Position numbers and translations under genes: made by a program
Assembly: GCA_030407085.1 (NCBI GenBank)
Contig: CM059585.1
Span: 505,001 to 569,000 of the forward strand
Length of the DNA: 64,000 nucleotides
Direction: 5' to 3'
Source of the DNA: Trichopria drosophilae
Taxonomy: Eukaryota > Arthropoda > Insecta > Hymenoptera > Diapriidae
Shown here: positions 9,874 to 22,076 of the stretch, piece by piece
Layout of the letters: every line of letters starts with the position of its first letter
Numbering within the stretch: position 1 is the first letter of the stretch
The notes under the pieces: generated by a model
Databases searched by the model: none
What the model was told of the DNA's origin: nothing
What the model saw: the letters and a program-made list of their open reading frames with translations, nothing else

Positions 9874-12800
9874 CAGTCAATTAAAAATGTGCAAGAATGA
9901 AATATAATTCAAAGTAGTAAAATTTAGCACCAGTATTTCTTTTTGTCCACCCAGTTAAGTAATAATGCCAAAGAAAAGAAATTGTGTGTGACCCCAACTA
10001 CTTCTGTTTTTTTCGTGCATAACTTGAAATATGAAGAAAACTTTAAAGATAAACTAATCATTTTTTATAGATTTTTATTGAAAATATATTATCTGATTAA
10101 GAATTGCATGAAACTCAAACTTATTGAAGGAAACATTAATTCTCATTTCGCAGGGATTGATAAATCTCCACTCTTGGGACGTGATCGACTATTAGGAAAT
10201 TATTGGACACTAACACAAGCACAATACGCGTATCTACTAGGTCAGAATTAGTGACGTTTAATTACGATTCCATCATTTAGTCGTTGGACACAAAAATTTC
10301 AAATCGACCGCGCAATATTCGGACAGGGAATAATTAATAGTCCTTTAATTGCTCCTGGTTCACAACGGAAAATATTAGAATTGTTCCGAGGTCGTTGCAT
10401 TTCCGATTGTTGGATCGTGACGCAATGTAACACATCTCGTTAAGGGATTACCGAAAATTGCACTGGTGAGAACATAGCTGCTGCTGTTACAGCAGAATGA
10501 GTTAGGAATGCGATATGTAGAACATCAGTCGCACCCAGTGACAAAGGAATGCGTTGTGTCAGACACCTCTCTAGCTGTGTTGATATCATTCAGACAGCCA
10601 TCGTTATTACCACTGCACATCAAGAAATAGAAAGAAACAAGTTTAATGATAATTTTTGTCATAAAAAGTAAATATTTCGTATCTTAGTAAACATTTTTTA
10701 ATTTTAAAATTACATAAAAAATTGTATATAAACTTTAATATTTTTTCATTAAATTATTATCGTATCTATATTTTTATGTTTTAGTAGTATTACTTTTACT
10801 TCTTCATACTTTGTTTAGGACAATATCTGAAAACCAATTTCAACAAAAACAAGAGTCGTTACTTTTTCAATCGCGTTTCCATTACTAAGAAAAGTTGAAC
10901 CAATAGTGACGCAATTTCAACTGCAATAATAAAATAAACTACTAGAAACTTACTAAACACCTTCTGGTAACGCACCGCGGCGGTTATTATGAGGACATTG
11001 CGGAGTTGTAGAAAGTGAATTACAGGAAGGTATGTAAGATCCGAAAGTGCACTTGATGCAAAATTCATTTCATTAAATGCCACTTTAACGAGTCCTCGGT
11101 TGTCTGTTACGTTTGCGGATTATCGTTGTGTTGTATAAATTATTTACTAGCTTTTCCCATTGTCGCTGGAAGTATTCGTTTGGGGCTAAAATGTCGAGAA
11201 GTTTCCTGAGCTTTAGACATCCGATTTACTACTTTGGCTCACATTAGTAACGGGTAGCAAAATTTATAACATTGCACAAATAATTCGTTTGTTTAAAGAA
11301 TATTTGCAAATACAACATTTTATTTTAACTAAATTCAGTTTAAAATAGTATTTTAATTAAATCTGGAATATTTTCGAAAAATCCGCGAGAACTTTAAAGG
11401 CTGACAGTTAAAGTCTGTTACTACTTCGGTTATTATTTTCATTTCTAATTTAATGTTTAGTCATTTTAGTTATTTAAATATAGGACAAAGTACATTAACT
11501 GAATTTAGTACTCTGTATTAATAATATACATTAATTTCCTCAACACGTGACTTTCTTTGTATGACTGAGCTTCTACTACTTAAAGATCAATTACCAATAA
11601 GAAGTAACGTGTCGTTCATATTAGACATGTTATGTTTCAATAATATTTTTATTTATAAACTGGTTAGAATTCTTCCAATTTATGTACAATAACAAAAATT
11701 TGATGCAATAAAATCAGAGAAATTGGTGTGTAGTTTCATGTCATTCAAACGTCGGAATACGACAGTGAAATTAATATTTGTTAAACCGTGTATGTAATAT
11801 TTCCTTAGACGTCACGTCCTTCGACAATATGTCGATATTTTACTGGAAATGTATTAAAGTAAGAAGGTATTAAAGACAATTGTTCAATATAAGTTTAAGA
11901 CAAATCTATTTGTAAATGCCGTTGTCGATTTTTTTTGAGTATCATTAAAAAATTTGAAAATAATTTTGTTGAATTAACATTTCGTAATTAAACAATTTTT
12001 GTTAGGAAATTAATTGTCAATTTATCAAATTTACTAGCCTAAAATAAAGTGTTTCGTAAGAATATATATTTAAACTTAAAATTATTAAATTCTAATACAA
12101 GCCTATGCAAGTTCGAATGACAAATAATGAAATGCGATAGGATTAAATGAAAACTGACGCCTGGAATTAATTGATATATACACAGTAGGTCCTGAAAATG
12201 TCAATCAAGTGAATATTTCAGAGTTTACATGAGGAAAATAAAAAAATGGAATATAAATTCAACAGAAGTTGATTAATAAAATGTTCATAAATATTGATAG
12301 AGATAAATGTTTTTTGTTATTGCGACTATAACAATATAGGTAATGACGTAAGGGTTTACCTCGTGCTTCAGTGCTACTTGAATAAGCGTTACACGTCTCC
12401 ATAACACTCAGGAGTATAAGCCGAGGATAATGAAATTCCTCGAGATTAAAGGATTCGAATGAAATTGATATTTAATGCTTTAAGATTAACTTTTAATCAT
12501 CCATACTAAAATTAACATTTCGTGTAACTTTTTTCGATACGAAATTTTCCATTAAAATTTTGTGATTCTTCAAGCTGTGTAATAACTCATTAGAGTGGGA
12601 TTAGATTATAGAATACTTTCAGTAAAATATAAGATTTTCTCTTCGAAACATCAACGTAATATTAAAAAAAGTTGACAATGACTGATAAACTGTTTTCCCT
12701 TGAAAGTATGTTATCTCTTACAAAAAATGTGTACATAAAATATTTTATTCTTACGTCAAATTTCTTTAACATTTTCATAAAAGGTTGTTTTTCTGTAATT

Positions 12801-13327
12801 TTCTTTTTATACTGTCTGAAAACACATGTTTTACAAGACTATGGCGGCTATATTAAATCGTGTAATGCGCGTAAGAAAAACGACATTTGCCCTGGTGCAT
12901 CCGAAGATATTCCTACATTTCCTCATATCGCGCAGGCATCTCTGGAATTTTACGGCCATGCATATATACCTCAATCGTCGTTTACTTTCCTTTGACTTCT
13001 TGCAAATGAAAAAAAAAAAGAAAATTCGACAGTCCCGTGGGTCGTCTTTATTAAAAACAAAATTCTTGCCAAATGTGCCTGTGTCTATACAATCTTATCC
13101 TACAAGATGATTCAGAATCTTTCGCAGTTTATAATAAAGAATTTAGGTCGATTTCGCTGATGTCCAGCGTGTATTCTCAACGCATGAACACTTATTTACT
13201 TTAATTAAAAATTGTTGATTCGATGTCAACATACAATTACAGAGACAAATGTAAATGTTTTTAATACGGTGAGATGTAATTTAACTTCTACCTCGATCAA
13301 TCTAAAGAAGTATTCAGATTTTAATTG
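9874..13327. other. AT-rich region without recognised genes
   Basis: About 3.4 kb. Open frames at 9943-10251, 10859-11083 (minus), 12672-12995 and 12826-13110 have no recognisable domain and are compatible with chance. The part around 10150-10620 is slightly richer in GC and complex sequence, which could mark a conserved non-coding element or old transposon, but nothing identifies it. Confidence 0.5.
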
Positions 13328-13529
13328 CAGTCCCCCCCCCCATATTTGCCTCTTCAGTCTTCAGACCAGAAGAAATAAGTTTAACCTTTCCCGCATCGCG
13401 CATGCGTGATGTCACCGCAGAATTGCCGCTCCGCGATAAGGGTAACAGCAATCGAGGGGTAAGGCAAATATTGGGACGGACCTACGTGGCAAATATTAGC
13501 GGGTAGCAATATTGGGGGGGACTACTGTA
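13328..13529. mobile_element. pogo-like MITE (C/G-run ends)
   Basis: The left end CAGTCCCCCCCCCCATATT and the right end AATATTGGGGGGGACTACTG (ending 13527, then TA) are imperfect inverted repeats. Both halves contain the AATATT/ATATTTGCC motif seen in the element at 31603-31809. The left TA has mutated to TG, and the C run has expanded. About 200 bp, non-coding. Confidence 0.7.
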
Positions 13530-13711
13530 AGTCAATGTGAAATTTTTAAATGCATAACACGGTCGAGAATAAAAACACACACAATAGGAAATCGATCATA
13601 CAGTCAATGTATACGTTCTTAACCACTTGTCAGTGAAAATCTGCTTTTCGTATCATTTTTGTCTGGGACAAAATTTTCATTGATTTCTGATATAATTTTA
13701 GTGTATGGTTT

Positions 13712-13895
13712 TGAAGATCGCTGAGTCCGAATTTGAAATTGAAGTTTCAAAATTCAAAATGGCCTATCCGATATACCGGTCAAAAATTAAAAAATAGTTC
13801 GATTTTGACGAAAGCGAGTACTTTGGGACTCTTAAGCTCACTAGATCAGAATTTGAAATGGGATTTCTAAGATTCAAAATGTCCAAAGTGAATTT
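13712..13895 (+). repeat. two degenerate copies of the 'TTCAAAATGGC' dispersed repeat
   Basis: Two copies of a segment with the order: TCGCTGA or similar, GAATTTGAA, TTTCAAAATTCAAAATGGC, then CCTATCCGATAT-like sequence. The second copy (about 13832-13895) is more decayed. The same family recurs at 16030-16355 and 32224-32465 and resembles segments inside the foldback elements. Confidence 0.65.
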
Positions 13896-15648
13896 AGAAT
13901 TTAAGTCCTGACTCTAAGTATCTGAAGCTCGGATATATTATGAAGAATATTCATTAAACCATTCATGGCAAAGTATACATCGTGAAAAATGTAAAAAATG
14001 TTTGTTTGTATATCCCGCGCTGGTGGGAATAACTGGTGATTGTAAATTTAATGCAGAAATCCTTAAAAACAGAAAAAAAAGAAAAAGCACATGCAAATTA
14101 AAAAAAGAATAAAATCGCAAAGAAAATAAAATTAATACAAAATTTTAAAACGCCAAAAGCACCAAAAAATTAAATATATGGTTTCCTGAATTTTTATCCG
14201 TCAGAATGTATCCGAGTTTCAGCTACTCAAATTCTAAATTCGCCATTACAACCATCTAAAGATACCAATTTTTCTAGAAATTAAACCACTTTTTGAAGAA
14301 TTGTTTTTTATTTCAGTATAATTATGTTTTTTTTTTCAAATGCGTACATGTACGCCATGAGACGAAATTGGCACAACGTTTTTCTATGCATCTGTGTGTC
14401 ACTGACAATCTAGGGGTTAATTACACAGTTATATGTTGTGTATGTTATGTAATAATAAAAATACTTGTTTTATTGCTAAATAACTGTTAAGGCCTGAAAC
14501 TAGTTATTTCATTTGATTGTAATTATTTATCGACGGCGAGGCTGCATGTTACCGTCGTTTAAAATTTGCTGCTTAGATGAAACTTCGACAAACTGCCGTT
14601 AGGAATTGACTTCTCGCAAGTGGTAAAAATTTGTATTGGACAGTAAATCTTCCAAGTGAATGTATAGAATTCTTTTTACGACCCAGGAATACTATTATAT
14701 ATATGTATGTTTGTAATTGGCCAAGTGGTAAAAACAATGGAAGAAGGTGAAATATACTGCCGCGTACAAAATATAAAATGTGAATCAAAACATGAGTGGG
14801 AATAATACAAAATCGAATAAAAAGTGATATATATATATATATACTCCAAAAAAAATTTAGTAGTATTAACTACATATGTGGATGGCGGTAAGCATCTAAA
14901 TATTTAGTCAAGTGAACTAAAATACAGTTGAAATTACTCAATATTTATATGTTAATAGGCAGCCGCATATTTAGTGATATTAGTTTTTTCTTACTTTATT
15001 AAAAACCTTCGCATTGTTTTATTTCTGATAACGACTTAAAACGAAGGCTAAAGTTGAAATGATAATTAAACTAACGTGTTGTATAACATAACTATATTAA
15101 AACTATGTATTAAAAATTGATATATTAGCTTAGACCGTACTAAAGATCCAACAGAACTTAATACCAAAACGAATTCGTAAGTCACAGTTCTTTTAGTGTG
15201 TTAATACATTTAATTTTCATTCATCAATATATTATATTCTGTACTCGTTCACCCATGTCGAATTAAACATTCGAAAACACGGATCTTACTATCCTAACCT
15301 CAAAAACAGAACGTTCGTAATTTCACGGAATGGACAATTTTATTCAGAAATCGAACTCTGATCTAAAAATAAATAATGTTTCTGTGTATTTTATTGTGTA
15401 CAACTGAAAGTTTTTCAATATGTAACTATTTTTACTATGTTTTTTTTGCAGAATTCCTTGCACTTTATCGAATTAAAGTACCACAATATAAATTTGAATG
15501 ATTTTCATAAGAAACTGAATAAATAGTTTTTTCAATAGCTTTTCTGAATATGAGATTCTGTTCATCACTTGAGACACTTCAATTTCGAAATAAAACTTCA
15601 AATTGAATAAGAATTAAAAATACTTTAAATAATATTTAGTAAACGTGT
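13896..15648. other. AT-rich region with a short (TA)n tract
   Basis: Includes (TA)n at about 14829-14844. The stretch 14850-14990 holds a weak inverted repeat (AAAAATTTAGTAGT... against ...ATATTAGTTTTTTC), perhaps a decayed MITE. Small open frames at 13938-14120, 14293-14490 and 14573-14788 have no family features. Confidence 0.45.
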
Positions 15649-15972
15649 AAGGGGGTTCTAAAGTGGTCCAATCGTAAGGTAGGAAATTTCACTAAAAAAC
15701 ATTAATGAAATGTGACTAAATAAATTTTCAACATTCGGGCTCTGTAAAGGCAATTCTAATCACTATAAACAGTACTACAACATAAGTAATTTTTAAAAAA
15801 TTACTAGGTCAGTTTTCAATTAATTTCCTTGGCATTTTCTAGGATATCGCCTGTAGTAATTAAAATTACCCTTACACAGCCCGAATTTTGAAATATTGGT
15901 TCAGTAATTTTTTATGTACCGTTTTTAATAAAAATTCCTACCTTATCGGTCGATCACTTTAGAACTCCCTCA
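15649..15972. mobile_element. foldback MITE, family 'GGTTCTAAAGTG', copy 1
   Basis: Starts AAGGGGGTTCTAAAGTG and ends with the imperfect reverse complement CACTTTAGAACTCCCTC. The arms continue inward with GTAAGGTAGGAA / TTCCTACCTTAT and a CGGGCTCTGTAA / TTACACAGCCCG pair, so nearly the whole 324 bp can fold. Two diverged relatives lie at 24263-24635 and 51302-51628. Non-coding; superfamily unknown. Confidence 0.8.
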
Positions 15973-16029
15973 TCACCTTTAGGCCACGAAGTTTTCTTTT
16001 TATTCAATTGACTCAAAATCTGTTATTGA

Positions 16030-16355
16030 ACGGTTTTCAGGGCTACAGGTTACAAATCCGTTGTCAAATTTTCAAAATTCAAAATGGCATATACAATGTT
16101 TTGGACCAATATTCGAAATCTTGTCTGAATTGCACGAATCTCAGCCGTAATTTGAGGTCGTACTCGCAATTCCTTGTCAGATTTTAAAAATCAAACATAG
16201 CGCATAAAGTTTTCACTGATGAATACGAAATTCGACATACGGGGTTTTATGTAATCAGCGTCCCACACAGGACCCGGATTTTGGTCTGTTATATTGGATC
16301 CGCGATTTTGAATTTCGAAAACCTCAAAACGAATTTGCGATCAGCAACCCCAAAA
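16030..16355. repeat. inverted pair of the 'TTCAAAATGGC' repeat
   Basis: A forward copy (GGGCTACAGGTTACAAATCC... TTCAAAATTCAAAATGGC) at about 16040-16095 faces an inverted copy (GATTTTGAATTTCGAAAACC... GCGATCAGCAACCCC) ending near 16350. The pair would fold as a hairpin of some 320 bp with divergent arms. It belongs to the dispersed family at 13712 and 32224. Confidence 0.65.
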
Positions 16356-18132
16356 ACATATAAACGAAAAGTTTTCTATGCATTCCAGGAATAATTTAAA
16401 AAAAAAACTGCAAAACTTTCCTATATTTTTGTTTATAATTAATTAACAACAGTAAGGTAAAACATACAATAGCTTTCATTTATTATATAAGTAGATTCCC
16501 TGGATATATGGAAAAGTAGATACAACCCTCAGAAATACGAGAAACTGATTTTTCTGGAGCAAATAACCATCTAATAGAAGTAAAGAAGTAAATAAATAAA
16601 CACAAAATCCTGTAAAAATTAAGACAGAATAAAAAATTAATTTAATAATGAGACTTTTATATCTTGAACAAAGTAAATTGAAAAAAATCCTAAAAGCAAA
16701 AATTGTTCCGAGTGCGACGTCGAGAGTCGTAAAAACTTTAGTAACTATGAAAGGTGCATAAAAAAGAATGAAAATACTTCAATCGGTCAGTGTACGTCAA
16801 GTACATTCCGCACATGATCGATAAGTCAGTAAATCATTTTGTTGAGCTGGAGTAATAATACGTTGTTATAAACTAAATTATCGGTTTTGATACTTCGAGT
16901 ATCTCATAAATAATTCATGAAAATTGTCGAGGATTGAAAAATGTTACCACATACAATTTTATATTGAGGACGTTTTGATGGTAATTTTTTGGTATATTTT
17001 CTTTCAGTGATGTCTTATATAAATTGGTTGTTTGAAAACGAAATTATATACAATTATTTTTGGATGATAGCAGTCGTTTTTATAGTTTCTATCACTTTTT
17101 TTAATAATTATTATAATAAGCAAGAGACTTGATATTATGTAATAATTATCTTTCTTTCAAAAGTTGAAAGAAACAAATTGTAAAGATTGGATATAATAAG
17201 TAATGAAATACAAATTTTGTTGCCACGTAACCTTAATTAAATCATTAAACTATATACATTATCTTTCACGAAATATCTCATAATATTTAGTATTTTAGAA
17301 AATCCTCGTAAAAATGCAATATTTTTATTAAATGCTACTACAAATGTAAATAAACTATAGATTGTAGTTGATGATTGCCAAAAATATATAATACAACATT
17401 TCAAAAGTTAATAATCTCAATATGATAAAATGAGATATGTATGGGAGAACTTATGAAGGCGTGTAGTCGAGTGAAAACGAATAACAGATTTTGGCAGAAC
17501 TCCAAAATACTGAGTACTCTGGGCTATAACAGCTATTCAAAATGTTTCGTTATATTGAAGTGTAGTACTGGACATAGAATTTATTGCCTCTCAAGATGTG
17601 CAATAATAACGAATGGAATAAAATTCTAAACTGATGAAAAAGTATGATATACGCAAAAATGATTCATATTTTGCATGTATTAAATATGTTACTTAATCAA
17701 TATCTTCAAAGTAACGGAATTTTGAGGGTAAAGTATTTACTGACATTAATGTAAACGATCCTATTATTAACTGTTCCTGGTTAATTACAGAAATTTTAAC
17801 CATGCTGAGAGAACCTTGTGCTCCAAAATATTGAAAAAAAGGTTAAAATAATTTATTTAACTTCCTAGTAAAAATATCTACATGTTTAACTGTATATTCA
17901 AATATATTTCAAACAAAACTACTTTTTCATCAATTTTAATTATATTTTTAATATTAGAAATGTTGTTTTAGTTACACGTCAACAACAACCCTGGCAGAAA
18001 TTTATCCAGTTCAGTCAGTTTTCCCATACCTTTTAACATGTAAAATAAGTAAATTGACCAGAAACTAGCCAGAAACTAGATTCATTTCTGTTCATTTTTA
18101 TTCTTGTTTTTAATCAACAATACAGGCAAAAA
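16356..18132. other. AT-rich region, nothing recognised
   Basis: No supported gene or repeat. The open frame at 17441-17629 has no recognisable features. Confidence 0.55.
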
Positions 18133-18162
18133 GTTTCGACCTTTCATTAAGGTCCTCTTCAG
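18133..18162 (-). ncRNA. hammerhead-like core remnant
   Basis: On the minus strand the order is CTGAAGA, a stem (GACC with GGTC), then GAAAC. This matches the conserved blocks CUGANGA and GAAA around helix II of hammerhead ribozymes. There is one extra base before the stem, and no helix I or III partner could be found nearby. It may be a decayed copy of a ribozyme-bearing retroelement or coincidence. Compare the complete structure at 62024-62091. Confidence 0.3.
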
Positions 18163-21100
18163 TAGCGTCTATTAAAAAAAATGTTTAATAAACATTTTGT
18201 TTAAATTTTATTTTTTATTTATAAGTATTCAGTTCATTATATCACATTATTTAAATTACTATCTTTCTCTCTCTTCATCTTATAAAAAGGGTGTATATTA
18301 AGTAAGGGTTTTAATATTTATGAATTAATACGAATAATAATAGCAGTATACCGAATGTATATTAATATTTTATATTTCTAACAAAAAGGTGGTTTATCAT
18401 GAAAAAAAATTAATAAGCACCAAGTTCTAAAATATACAAACACAAGTTATGCGGAACTTTTAGTCCAGTATTTAGATAGCTCAATATATATGCTTAGTTA
18501 TAATTTGACGTATGTAGATTAATTTTAAAACACATATATTCGATTTATATTTTCCATATTTAATAATTATTTAATTTTATACAAGCTTTTTAATTAAAAA
18601 TGATGTTTAAAAATTGTTATTATTATGCAATTTTTATAGAATTTGCATTGAAGCATTTTATTGTTCCTTTTTCATAATAATAATAATATAACGGATGTAA
18701 CTGATATTTTGTGGGCTAAGGAAGATGGATTGAAAACTAACACATGTAATGAGATGTATGATTTTGCTATCTCCATTAACTTTCATAATAATCATCAAAA
18801 GGAACATTTTATGTAGATGCCCGGCGCCTCAAATCGATATATTAAATATAATTCGAATGACAATATTGAGATGTAATGACTGCATTAGGCCAGGGACGGT
18901 CTTGGACGAGATATGGTATCGTAACTTGAGATCTAATTTTGGTCTTTACAAAACGGCGATGCTTAGAAAAGGCTCGCTTTTACAATCGGCTTAGAACGGA
19001 ATAACATTTACAAATCGTTTAAATTTTACGTAGTACGTGGACACCGGACGCTTCGTCACGTGGGCTTCTTACGTTGCGAACTCAACCCGTAATCTCGACG
19101 ATGAGAAAGGGAGAATAAACTACCGAGGAAATGGATAAGATTTTGCTTGCTGTCGATTTCAATGTGATATCGCCTTAAAACCTCAAAAAAAAAAAGAGGA
19201 AGTTCACGTGATACGGTCCACGTCACAGATTCCCTAAACCGGAACGAGTAAAAAAGAACAACAGAGTAAGAATCGTCTTATTAGGTAATATGCGAGCCTT
19301 AACACGTTAATGAAGAAATAAAAAGAAGGTCCAACTTCTAAATACACTTCGCGAATATTGCGCTTACGAGTTTTTTCCACAAACCGACCAAATTATTGGA
19401 CGTTAAACTGTTCCCAATCGAATCGTGAAAGGACCAATATGAAAGATGTAGACTTTGCTGGGAACCGTTTTGGAGCACTCATCCGTTGTCGAGAGCGTAC
19501 TACATGAAGTTGTTCCGTTGAGAAAATTTACAATTATCTGAAATTTTGCTATCACTTTTTATTATTAATTTTACACTTATTACAGTGAAGACGATTTCTA
19601 GCAGGCTTTCACAAACGGAAGGTAATTTTTAAGGTGCATAGTAGGAAAGACACTAGTAGAATACTATAGTTATCATTTTGGCATTTAATAAATGATTTAC
19701 AATAATTTTATATATTAATATGTCATCTCCTTGTTATTTTATATGTCAGTATTCATTAACAATGTTCGTAAATAAACCACTGCAGGCTTTTGAAACTTAA
19801 ACAAAAACATTTGAAATAAAAACAGAAATAATTTTTCGTCACTGCGAAAAATACTGCGCGTATTACGAGCGCAAAACTTTATTTTACGTCCTTAACCTAA
19901 AGGACAAAATGTACATAAATTTAACATGAAGTTTGTTAGTAACTTTTTGTATTAAAATGCAATAAACAAATTTTTTCAATGGCCTTTATTTGTTGAAATG
20001 TACCTGTTCTTTCGAATTGTGCATCGCAAATTGCTTAAAAAATAAACAAACTACGAGCATTTATTTAACAAAAATCACGATTTTTTCAGGTTTTCATTTC
20101 ACTGATCGTAATTTTTTAATCATTACCCGTATCCGAATATCTCAGTTGGGTATAAATTTCACGTAAAAAATGTTTGGGCTAGAAGATAGAAGTAATAATA
20201 AAAAAATTTTGCAAAATGGCGGCTCAAAAATGGCGACTAAAGTCGATTTTTTTGTTCAAAGTCATAGTAGCGTGTACTCAATCGACTGACTAGAATGAAG
20301 TCACTTTAATTTTTGTGCCTATTGCACTTTTTACTCCCCCCCCCCCCGGGCCTAACCTTTTAATATGTTTACGACGACGTTTGTCTTCTACTGAAGAAAC
20401 TGATAAATACTTTTCTACAGATAACCCATACAGCACATATCTCTTAAAGAGGTCGTCCAGAAGTCAGTCCAAAGATATCTCCAAGAAGGCATCCTTAAAA
20501 GGTCTTAATCATGATAATCTATAAAACGAGCTTTTAAAGATGTCTTACTTACGAGTTATTAAAATCGTAATCTCGAAGAGGTCTTGTGTTTGAGGTTTTA
20601 AATATATCTTGTTTTGGACCATCTCTTTTTTAATAAAGGGATTCCCTTTGTTGAGGTCTGTGTTTCTTCCAGAGACACTAGGTGGCGATTGAATCCAAAA
20701 ATGAGATCGCGCCATATTTAGTTCATATGCAGACCGATAGATTTTATGTTGCCCTGACAAAATAAGTGCCTTTACGATATTTAGCCAGAGTTAATGCGAA
20801 ATAAAATAATGTTAAAATAATGTGAAAACAAATAATGTGAAATCGCTTCAATAGCCTTAAAGAAACCACGGTTTTTTCATTTTTTCCTCCATTTTGGGGG
20901 ACGGCTAAACATCTTTTTCAGCCAAAAACAAATACGTGACCTTAGTTCTTTGTGTTCTACAATATATCTACGCAGACAAAGAATAAGTCTTACAACCAGG
21001 AACATTTTTTTTTAAATTGCCTTAAATTTAGCCATTAAGTCAGAAATATGGACTTAAAACAAATCCTGCTGTCTTGATACTTGATATAAGATCATTTCAC

Positions 21101-21600
21101 ATTTTAATAGTGGAGTGATGATTGTAGTTGAGCTTTCTGGATTAATATCTCCTCAAGCCGCAAGAAAGGCGCAAATTAAATGACAAGTACGATCGTGTAT
21201 GAGACAAGTACACAACTTGAGTAAATAGCATAAACAATAACGATCTTACAAGAAGAAACAGGTGCAGTAGCAAACCTACGCCGGTTCTGCGCCAATTTTT
21301 TTGTTACATCCAACTACACGAAAAGTTTTATGAATTTTTTCATGTTTGAAAATGTTATAGAAATTAAGAAGTTCGTGTTCCGTTTGCGTTTCGAATCAAC
21401 CACTTTATCAATGCAGTGAGGCGTTCAACATTTTTTCTTGGAGTGGGAGGCAATTTTTTTATATGCCATCAGTGACACAGTGAATCGATTTATCATTTTC
21501 AAAAGACAAGTGTATTTGTGGTAAACATGTTTCCATGAATCCATTAATTGTGGTTATAAACTTAAATAAAGTTAAACTAAATTCCCCTTTTCTGTGCATT
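18163..21600. other. AT-rich region without recognised genes
   Basis: A near-palindrome AAAATGTTTAATAAACATTTT lies at about 18180-18200. The part 18880-19520 is more mixed in composition but shows no open frame of note. A run of about 13 C residues sits at 20337-20349. 'AAAATGGCGGC' and 'AAAATGGCGAC' at about 20214-20235 resemble the dispersed repeat family. Open frames at 18749-18994, 20315-20524 and 20545-20760 (minus) are unrecognised. Confidence 0.5.
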
Positions 21601-21639
21601 TCATTTTCTTCCTTGCAGTGATTGATTTAGCCAATCGGA

Positions 21640-21793
21640 ACCGAATTTTTCTTTTTCATGAACGTATATCCTGGTCAGTCTGTAAAACAGCAATTGCTGT
21701 GACTCGCCCTTTGGCATTTTTGTATTATTTATATCCTGTATTGTTTTTGTAAATGCCAATAAAGACGTGATTATTATTATTATTATTATATTA
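21640..21793 (+). mobile_element. LINE 3' end remnant with (ATT)n tail
   Basis: GACTCGCCCTTTGGCATTTT, then TGTAAATGCCAATAAAGACG and a tail of ATT trinucleotides (about 21774-21793). A short 3' UTR ending in AATAAA and a trinucleotide tail is typical of I-like LINEs, which end in TAA-type repeats. No coding part is left, so this is a severely 5'-truncated copy. Confidence 0.55.
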
Positions 21794-21800
21794 ATTTATA

Positions 21801-22076
21801 ACAATGAAAAAAGATTCATTGAACCGATGAAACGTGCATCCAATAGCCACAATGAAATATAGTCTTTAAATTCTTTAAACGGATAAAATTATTATTATTA
21901 TTACTATGAAAATTTCATTGTGTTAATTATATTGCTAAAAGATTTTTTCCGTTCCAAAAACACTTTCTAACATAAATGATTTTTGGTAGTAATAATAAAA
22001 TATATCACCGTTGAAATAATAGATTTCATTGTGCTATCAGTTGTACATTTTATTGTGCAATGCATTTTTTTCAGTG
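21801..22076. mobile_element. probable MITE with ACAnTGAAAAAA ends
   Basis: The left end ACAATGAAAAAAGATTCATTG and the right end, read in reverse complement as ACACTGAAAAAAATGCATTG, are imperfect inverted repeats about 276 bp apart. ATT repeats lie inside. It sits directly downstream of the LINE tail. No coding sequence. Confidence 0.5.

Noticed and set aside
12672..12995. 107-codon open frame with hydrophobic stretches
   Set aside because: Composition-driven Phe/Ile runs; nothing resembling a known family.
13328..13409. Second hammerhead core at CCTCTTCAGTCTTCAG
   Set aside because: Contains the complement of CTGAAGA but no GAAAC box in the required position.
14293..14490. Small open frame next to an inverted-repeat remnant
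   Set aside because: No start context, domain or codon pattern supporting a gene.
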